Positions 57,100 to 64,000 of a stretch of 64,000 nucleotides of DNA are shown in pieces. The position numbers and the translations under genes were made by a program. Source of the DNA: Phyto melanocephala (lineage: Eukaryota > Arthropoda > Insecta > Diptera > Rhinophoridae); the NCBI GenBank assembly GCA_941918925.1, contig OW799235.1, positions 18,980,701-19,044,700 on the forward strand, given 5' to 3'. The notes beneath the pieces are model-generated. The model was not told the origin of the DNA, did not search any database, and saw nothing but the letters and a program-made list of their open reading frames with translations. How positions within the stretch are numbered: position 1 is the first letter of the stretch; each line of letters opens with the position of its first letter.

Positions 57100-57420
57100 A
57101 ATAAATACAGGTACATAAAAAATACATTGGCACCCAGGTATCAGGCTACCATCCAATTGTCAGAAGAAGCTGCCGTAGCCAGAAATAAGCCCTTACGATT
57201 ATATCGTACGAATTATTTAAGGAAATTCAGCAGAAGCGATACAAATCGAGATGTCTTGAATAGGTTATTTCTGGCAGTGACCCTTTTATAAGCTACAGTA
57301 TGCAAAGAGAACGGAATAATAGAAAAGCTTTTTCATCAGAAACCATCACACTTCTTCTTCCTGACACCGATGATGCAGCTAATAAGAATATATGTACATA
57401 CGACATAATAATTATTAAGA
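57100..57420 (+). pseudogene. Transposon-protein-like coding relic
   Basis: The frame from 57088 reads APRYQATIQLSEEAAVARNK, then PLRLYRTNYLRKFSRSDTNR and DVLNRLFLA. A one-base slip near 57270 then gives SDPFISYSMQRERNNRKAFS and SETITLLLPDTDDAANKN. The patterns EAAVARNKxxRLYRxNxxRKxSR...DVLNRLxLxSDP and LLLPDTDD recur, as far as I remember, in proteins of abundant insect transposons, but I cannot name the family with confidence. Upstream and downstream are AT-rich with no terminal repeats found. Confidence 0.45.
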
Positions 57421-58255
57421 AATTTTTATTAGTTTAACTTTTCCGTATATTAAGTATTAAATAATATAAAATAAATATGTATAATAAAGCCTTTTTTCAT
57501 AAAAAAATACTGTTTCAGAAGAGCCTTACAGTTTTCAAAATTTTTTTTTATTAGACCGTAAATCATATGTATGCATGTACATACAGTCTGTTAAGAATGA
57601 GTTTAAACCTTTAAAATCAACATTTGTTAATTGAGTATTGCTATTTATACCGACTTTTATTCCTTAGGAATATGGCTTTTGGAAAAATCCTAAAAATTTA
57701 AACTTTTTGGTTCTTTAAAAATTTGACGAATTTTGCAGGAACAAATTTTTTTCGCCATTAAATTTTTAATAACTCCGAAATAGTCATAGATAGAAAAGTT
57801 AGTTTAAGCAGAATTTTCCAGTGCATCTTTTGATCTTCCGACTATTAAAATCGGAGAACGCGTTTACAAGTTAATGCAAAATATATTAGGCAACCAAACG
57901 ATTTAGGGGGTGAAATATGCCACGCCTTAAAAATCAAATCCTTAAGTACTAGAGAAAAACGGAAAACAGATTTGAATTAAGGGCATCAAAGTCCATATAG
58001 TCCACATACCTTTATTTCTAGGAGAGAGAAAAAAAATTTTTTTTGCGCGGTGTACTTTTGTTACGCAGTGTAATTTTTTGAAAATCTGCTACTAGATTTC
58101 TTATACCATACTACATCTAAAACTATCAAAAAACTAGAACTTTTAATTCAAAAAACACGTTTAATAATTTTGGCCAGCTTTTCAGGCAAATACTCCTCTG
58201 TGTGTCGGTAAGATTAGGGATAGTTAGGAAAGCGGGATGCAGAAAGCAAGTAACA
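57421..58255. other. AT-rich stretch without recognised gene
   Basis: Nothing recognised. Confidence 0.45.
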
Positions 58256-58300
58256 TTTCCAACACAAACACTCGGAGACCAATATGGTCCATTGTGTTCA
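58256..58300 (-). repeat. SINE tail type B fragment
   Basis: CTCGGAGACCAATATGGTCC followed by ATTGTG is the complement of the type B tail seen at 39349-39373 (CCGGAGACCATTACGGTCCA). About 30 bp only. Confidence 0.5.
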
Positions 58301-59572
58301 AGATTAAGGTTAAGCTTGTTTTAAATTTAAAAATTATTGTCGTTATGGGGAAATATCTAGGTCCGATATCATCCTTAATATATCCTTTGCATTTATTACA
58401 ACTAAAATTGAGCCGAATCAAATAAGGTTTTACACTTAATAACATTCAAAGAAATTAAATTAAGAAAGAAAGAAAATTAAAGTTTATTTTAGAAAGCTTC
58501 ACATGTACAAGATAAATTTAAAAAAACACATGCCCTCTTTCATTACTTACTTGTAACTGTTATCCTTCGTTAATATTTTTCTTCAATAAAAAATACACCA
58601 TTGACCTATTAAGATGTGATCTTTGAAACATTTTATATTTAAAAGCAATTTTTTTTTTGTATGAAATAATTTTAAAATACTATTTTTGAAATATGCCAGC
58701 ACTCATATACATGTTTATTATGCACAGCAAATAAATATGACATAATTTAAATATCATTTCTGTCACAGTCATCGAGTGTGACACATGTCTGGCATATCGT
58801 AATATTTGGTGGCATTTACATGTCATCGCATGTTGTCAGTGACATTTAAAAGTACAGTTTATGGTAGGAAATAATATAATAAAATGACAAAAACGTAGCT
58901 TTTCTTGTTTATAACAGATTTTATTTAAAAAAGTTGCTTAAAGCAGCAAAAGGGTGCAATGCAAATAAATATAAGAAATAAAATGCAGTTTTTGAATTAA
59001 ACTGACTCTTAAATATGTACTTGAAGGAATATAAAATTCTTAAACGAAAGATTTCTTAATATATTTTAAATTATATTTATATTATATAATATGCTTTATA
59101 ATATAAATCTTACAGTCATTAAATAAAGCACTCAAATATCAATTGCCTATATAAGGATAGATATTGATGTGATTAGTTACAAATCATTTAAAATAGTTCC
59201 GGATAAATTCAGCTAGTAGCGTATTTCTTATAAATTAATTAATTATTAATTAAACTATAATGCCAGAATAAAGCAAATTTCATGTCATATTAAGAAGCTA
59301 ACTTTTGTTTTATTTCATTTCAAACTTCTATTAAAAACACCTAGTTTATTTTTTAAATATATAAAGTTGCTAAAACTTCTAAATAACTTTTGGTCAATAT
59401 ACTTGTAACGAAATCTTTATTTTGGTGCTTTAATAAGGGAACGGTGCTACCTATTAATCCGGCTGTGCTCATCAGTGGGGGTGTGTCGAGTCCAAATTCA
59501 TAAAAAAAAATCCGAATCCGTTACAAAGCAATTTTACTTTAGGTAGCTTAATAAGAACCGAATTTTAACAAG
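58301..59572. other. AT-rich stretch without recognised gene
   Basis: Nothing recognised. Confidence 0.45.
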
Positions 59573-59711
59573 TAAGAGCACTATATTCGGCTGTGCCGAA
59601 TCTTTTCTACCCACCACCAATTTGGTGTATATTTAAAGCACATTATTTATTATTTTGTTAATCGCTATGGAATAATCTCTTTATAATAAAATATGTATCA
59701 CTTTCTTTGTA

Positions 59712-60298
59712 TAGGGTGGTTAAATTTTAAGGGCACATGTTGAAGGTGAACTACACCTAGTCTTTAAATTTGTTTTCTGCATTTCACTTGACATTTCTCA
59801 ATCTCAAACTTACTCAATTTGATCCGTGGAAAGATACGCAAATGAGCAACGCTTTAAAGTTATTCAGGTTTTTTATAAAAATTGGCGTTCAAATCAAAAT
59901 GCATTTTGTGCACTTCGTAATTATTTTCATCAACATAATCATTCAAATTTGTTCACAATCGGGAGAAATGTAAAAAATATTTAAATTTCTGCAAAACAGG
60001 TCTGTAAAAAATGTTAGAAAATCTGTGAATGCCTTTTTAGTGCGTTGAATGGGAACCACTGATGGTTTTTGCGATAGAGCATCATTGAGCATCAACATTG
60101 TCATTGAAAATTTGGACCATCAGATAGAGGAGGGGCGCCAAGGATGGGGGGGGGGGGGGCATTTGGTCGATATTTTGTTCCATACATAATTGAACCATAC
60201 AAATATTAAAATTACAAAAAGAAATAATAATAATAATATCCTAAATAATTTGTGTTTTATTTAAATACAACATCGGTCCTTAAAATTTAACCACCCTT
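59712..60298 (+). mobile_element. Mariner-derived MITE, copy B
   Basis: 587 bp, ends AGGGTGGTTAAATTTTAAGG and its counterpart, followed by TA (60299-60300). The interior matches copy A: an EQRFKVIQVFYKNWRSNQN piece with frameshift near 59850-59900, and a glycine-rich tail with 14 G. It lacks about 30 bases that copy A has near 35130. Confidence 0.8.
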
Positions 60299-60342
60299 TA
60301 TAACTTCGATAGGCCCACCTGCCATATAAGGTTTTACCAAAA

Positions 60343-60678
60343 ATTCATATAATTTCTCTATTAATATAGATTTTGGAACAATAAAGGGCTATATTGAAAC
60401 ACCTAAGTTGTACTCATTCGCAAAAATAACTTTGACACGCCTACTATAACGCCCACTTTTCACGTTATCTACCGTTAATGAAATTTAAAAGCCCATAAAA
60501 CCGTTAAAAAATTCATATAATTTCTCTATTAATATAGATTTTGGAACAATAAAGGGCTATATTGAAACACCTAAGTTGTACTCATTCGCAAAAATAACTT
60601 TGACACGCCTACTATAACGCCCACTTTTCACGTTATCTACCGTTAATGAAATTTAAAAGCCCATAAAACCGTTAAAAT
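60343..60678. repeat. 168-bp tandem duplication
   Basis: Two units, 60343-60510 and 60511-60678, that look identical over at least the first 160 bases (starting ATTCATATAATTTCTCTATT). A single unit is present in the corresponding part of 34619-36497. Confidence 0.9.
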
Positions 60679-60966
60679 TAGAGGTATGATGATCAAATTT
60701 GCTACGTATATCCTTCTAATCAATGTAATTGTTGTGCCAAAAAGTTTAGCTGACACGCCCACTTTAACGCCTACCTCCCATATAACGGTTTATCTTAAAT
60801 TAATGTAATTTCTCTATTGACAAAGTTTTTGGGAAAATAAAGGACTATATTGAAATATTTAAGTTGTATTTATTAGCAGAAACTTTATTGACACGCCTAC
60901 TTTAACGCCCACTTTCATTGAAAGACTACATTGACGAAAGCATTTTAGTAGCATATCGAAGTTATA

Positions 60967-61315
60967 AAGGGTGGTTAAATTTTAAGGGCTGATGTTGTTT
61001 TTAAATAAAACACAAATTATTTAAGAAATTATTATCATTTCTTTTTATAATGATAATATATGTATGGTTCAATTATGCATTTAACAAAATATCGGCCAAA
61101 TGGCCCCCCCCCCCCCATCCTTGGCACCACTCCTCTATCTGATAGTCCAAATTTTCAATGACAATGTTGATGATCAATTGTTGGGCATGATGATGAGTAG
61201 AGGTTGACTGCTATTTTGCCAAACTATCGCAAAAACCAGCAGTGGTTCCCATTCAATGAACTAAGAAGGCATTCACAGACTTTCTAAAATATGCCCTTAC
61301 AATTAAGCCACCCTC
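60967..61315 (-). mobile_element. Mariner-derived MITE, copy C1 (short)
   Basis: 349 bp, flanked by TA (60965-60966, 61316-61317). Both ends are present (AAGGGTGGTTAAATTTTAAG, and a diverged GAGGGTGGCTTAATTGTAAG on the complement), but the transposase N-terminal part has been deleted. Confidence 0.7.
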
Positions 61316-61499
61316 TACAAAGAAAGTGATACATATTTTTATATTATTATCACACGGTGATTCAAAATATACATTCTCAGCATTTTGCTAAAACGGGAAA
61401 TTTATTAGTAAGATTTTGATTTTTAAACTTCTATAACATTTTGCTTTTAAAAGATTTTCAAACGAAATAAGTTTTGTATAATTTTAAAATTTGTTAGCC

Positions 61500-61795
61500 A
61501 TTAGTACATGAATATAAATTGTTTATGATGTTTAGAGATAATTCTCATGATTGTGGACGAATTCGAACGATTTTGTTGACCAAAATAATCACGAAGTGCA
61601 CAAAATGCATTTTTATTTGAACGCCCATTTTTATAAAAATCTTTAATATTTAAAAGCGTCTCTCGATTGCGTATCTTTCCACGGTTCAAATTGAGTTAGT
61701 CTGAGATTGAGAAATGTCGAATGAAATGCAAGAAAAAAGTTGAAGTTTAGGTGTGGTTCACCTTCAAGATGGGCCCTTAAAATTTAACCACCCTC
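61500..61795 (-). mobile_element. Mariner-derived MITE, copy C2 (5' half)
   Basis: Carries the transposase N-terminal region on the minus strand (DFYKNGRSNKNAFCALRDYF, then GQQNRSNSSTIMRI; 62-codon frame 61501-61689) and the outer terminus ending at 61795 beside TA. The inner half is replaced by unrelated sequence at 61340-61499. Confidence 0.7.
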
Positions 61796-61942
61796 TACAA
61801 AGAAAGTGATACATATTTTATTATAAAGAGATTATTCTATAGCGATTAACAAAATAATAAATATTGTGCTTTAAATGTACACAAAATTGGTGGTGGGTAT
61901 AAAAGATTCGGCACAGCCGAATATAGTGCTCTTACTTGTTTC

Positions 61943-62989
61943 TTTTTGTGTTTAGGAATCTAATTAGTGAAGGATAATAATGGAAAATTTAACATGAATA
62001 TAATGTAGTAAAAAAATGAATGGATATTGATAATTTAAAAAAAATACATAATTTAACAGTAGAGCGTTAATTACTTATGTTACGTTAAAACAACAAATAA
62101 TTGCGTATAATCAAATCAATGCAACTTACATAAACATAACGTCCATCGAAGTCCGCCGGCGTCAGTTGGCTGTGGACAAGCTGTAGCGTCTTTTCTTTTA
62201 TATTTCTTTTACCATATTTTTTAAAATTAATTTGATCGTTAATATCATCATAACTATGTTGTTTTTAAACTATTGAATGTGTATAAATATGTACATATGT
62301 GTTATGTAATTAGTGTAGGATTTTGTGTAGGGTGTTTAACATACAAATTATTAGATTAAGTAAACATAAAGAAACTATGAACAAAAGTATACAAACAATA
62401 TTAAATAATTTACACAAGAATCGCGTATAACAATATTAATCAATAACCAGATTTTTGACTCATATTAAAACAAAATATCTAACAAAAAATCTATAATTAT
62501 TAAGTTTACCCAAAGGTAAACTTCAGGTAGGTAGTTTTCTCTAGTATTCACTGGGAAGAATGTCAATATTTTGGTTACAGATGGGTAGGTATGATACCGC
62601 AAAATAAAATCATAAGTCAAAATAGGATTACTTGATCAGGTGTTTCCACGAATATCTAACTCCCAGTTGCTTATGTTATTTGTTGGTAGTATTTGGAACT
62701 TATGCCACAAAAAAAAAAACAAAATTTTCCGTTCTCTTAAGAAACAAAAATTGCTCTCCTTTACGCTATCACCTTATGTAATTACACCATGCTACCACTC
62801 ACACAAAATATTTTACTTATAATAAAAAAAATTTTAGACAATAGAAAACCTAGTTAATCAATGCTCACTAAAAAAAATAAAAATTTAAAAACCAAACCTT
62901 ATTACAGCCAAAAAAAAAAAATTAATAATAATTAAAAACTAATATTTCTGATATAATGAGAAATATGTACGAGTCTATGAATCGAAACA
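61943..62989. other. AT-rich stretch
   Basis: Apart from the exon-like segment at 62130-62189, nothing recognised. Confidence 0.45.
62130..62189 (-). other. Candidate internal exon
   Basis: Sixty bases of conspicuously high GC in an AT-rich surround. The minus strand encodes TLQLVHSQLTPADFDGRYVY with G/C at most third positions, followed immediately by GTAAGT, the consensus donor. The frame stays open about 31 codons upstream, where several AG acceptors exist but the pyrimidine tract is poor. It may be a short exon of a host gene spanning the window on the minus strand. I do not recognise the protein. Shortness is the main reason for doubt. Confidence 0.35.
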
Positions 62990-63530
62990 ACGCCATCATA
63001 TACTGACACAAAATTACAAATCGTAATCTTAACAAAAACTAAAAAATCCGCTTGAAACTGACTGCGATAAAAATACAACTGCTACGGTATTTTTCCTAAA
63101 GTTTTCAAATGCTAATCAAACTTTTTTAAATTTCAAAATAATCGACGGAATCAATTTTTATAAGCAAAAATGAAGGTAAATTAATTGATCAGGTAATATT
63201 GAATCGCCAGCTAACTAATTTTTTTGTAGCTTGCTTAAAACGTCAGTTGTTAAAGTCCATAGATAAAAAACAATTTCCTCTGTTTCCTTATTAATTTCAA
63301 ATGACAAACTTGATATAGAAAAAATGTAAGCAAAAACATTCTCGCCGTACTGTGATTATCGAAGATGGCGTTCGAAACAAAACGGCATGTCTTAGTGGTT
63401 AAGTTCAAAATCCAGTCTCCATTAAGATAAGCTGATATTACGAATTTTGAAATACCAACATGATGATGTTGGTGTGTTCATTGTCATGAAAAGATTGCTT
63501 TAAAATGATAAACAAAGTCTGTTAAATTTT
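62990..63530 (-). mobile_element. Possible decayed DINE-like body
   Basis: Scattered matches to the interior of 42976-44336: ACAACTGCTACGGTATTTTT versus ACAACTGCTTCGTTGTTTTT, and GAAGATGGCGTTCGAAAC versus CAAGATGGCGTCCTAG. No ends preserved. Confidence 0.35.
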
Positions 63531-64000
63531 TAATTTGAAAAATAAGTGACCTGGCAGAGACCTTAAGCCAATGATGCTGATACCTCATAAGATGTATCAT
63601 GTTTGGCAAATAATAAAAATAAAACTGTTAAGTTAGAGCAGACGGGTTAGAATCTTCAGATTTTGCTTTATACTAAACAGAATGATTACATTCGGAAGTA
63701 GTTGTGCTAAGCTTAAGCTATACGTAACAAATAAAAGAGAAAATAACATTGAATACAATTTTAATCAAACTGCAATTTTTTGAATTTTCGACTAACATTT
63801 AAGCAAAACGAATTCATAATTTAATTAATTATGTATAATCAATTGCCATGAAATTCATGTAATTCCCTTTAGTATTTAGTTCGACATTTTTTATTTTGTT
63901 TATGATAAAAATCTCTCTTTCTAAGGGTCTCACGTTCTGTTCTAATTTTCAATACCTTATAAGGCAAGGAACCATCACTTGCGAGATATAATTTTTCATA
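63531..64000. other. AT-rich stretch to the window edge
   Basis: Nothing recognised. Confidence 0.45.

Larger units (their letters stand above)
59573..61942. mobile_element. Foldback of two DINE-like elements
   Basis: Both ends are the DINE-like 5' end facing outward: CAAGTAAGAGCACTATATTC at 59574, and its complement at about 61920-61940. The left arm runs 59573-60310 and the right arm 60952-61942. Each carries a mariner MITE at the same TA. The loop (60311-60951) is DINE body in the minus orientation, joined directly to the left arm at AACTTCGAT. Confidence 0.8.

Noticed and set aside
1..64000. A bacterial or phage defence system, operon or island
   Set aside because: No prokaryotic gene density, ribosome-binding sites or long frames; all recognisable proteins are eukaryotic transposon relics.

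Overview
This is a very AT-rich eukaryotic window with no operons, no rRNA or tRNA genes and no intact host gene that I can recognise. It looks like intergenic or deep intronic DNA of a fly (Diptera, Brachycera; a calyptrate such as a blow fly or house-fly relative is my best guess). The evidence is the mixture of transposon families: DINE-1/mini-me-like elements with (GTCY)n tracts and hairpin ends, tRNA-derived SINEs ending in CCTAACCTA, DD41D ('rosa'-type) mariner relatives, and fly-type non-LTR retrotransposon fragments. The species is not determinable from the sequence alone.

Layout. 0-6 kb: a SINE, two DINE-like elements, a Harbinger-like MITE and a pentanucleotide microsatellite. 6-13 kb: a deleted DD41D mariner (6106-6838), a hAT element (7598-8633), a repeat with a 121-bp tandem array (9013-9752), and a piggyBac element with both ends and both TTAA sites (11258-12904). 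13-21 kb: a complete DINE-like element, a Harbinger-like element, a mariner rebuilt into a long palindrome (17916-18835), and a 5'-truncated DINE-like copy. 21-31 kb: an unrecognised coding relic (21716-22110), a DINE-like element split by a transposon carrying a two-exon gene (23782-25272), a hAT element with a perfect 8-bp target duplication (27745-29476), and mariner fragments. 33-41 kb: two MITEs, a DINE-like element carrying a mariner-derived MITE, the same MITE split by a SINE, and a non-LTR retrotransposon tail with a tandem duplication. 42-56 kb: a decayed mariner enclosing a DINE-like copy, a piggyBac-type MITE, a GCC-rich hAT element, a DD37E-type transposase relic, a second deleted DD41D mariner, and a non-LTR tail split by a SINE fragment. 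57-64 kb: a coding relic, a 2.4-kb foldback of two DINE-like arms, and one short exon-like segment (62130-62189).

None of the protein relics forms a functional system. Most cut-and-paste elements are non-autonomous: they keep the terminal repeats and pieces of transposase but have lost the middle of the gene or a catalytic residue. The strongest results are structural. They include element boundaries set by target-site duplications, an empty/filled site pair that dates one insertion, several nested insertions, and palindromic or tandem rearrangements. Gene-family names rest on motif recognition by eye. No search was run.
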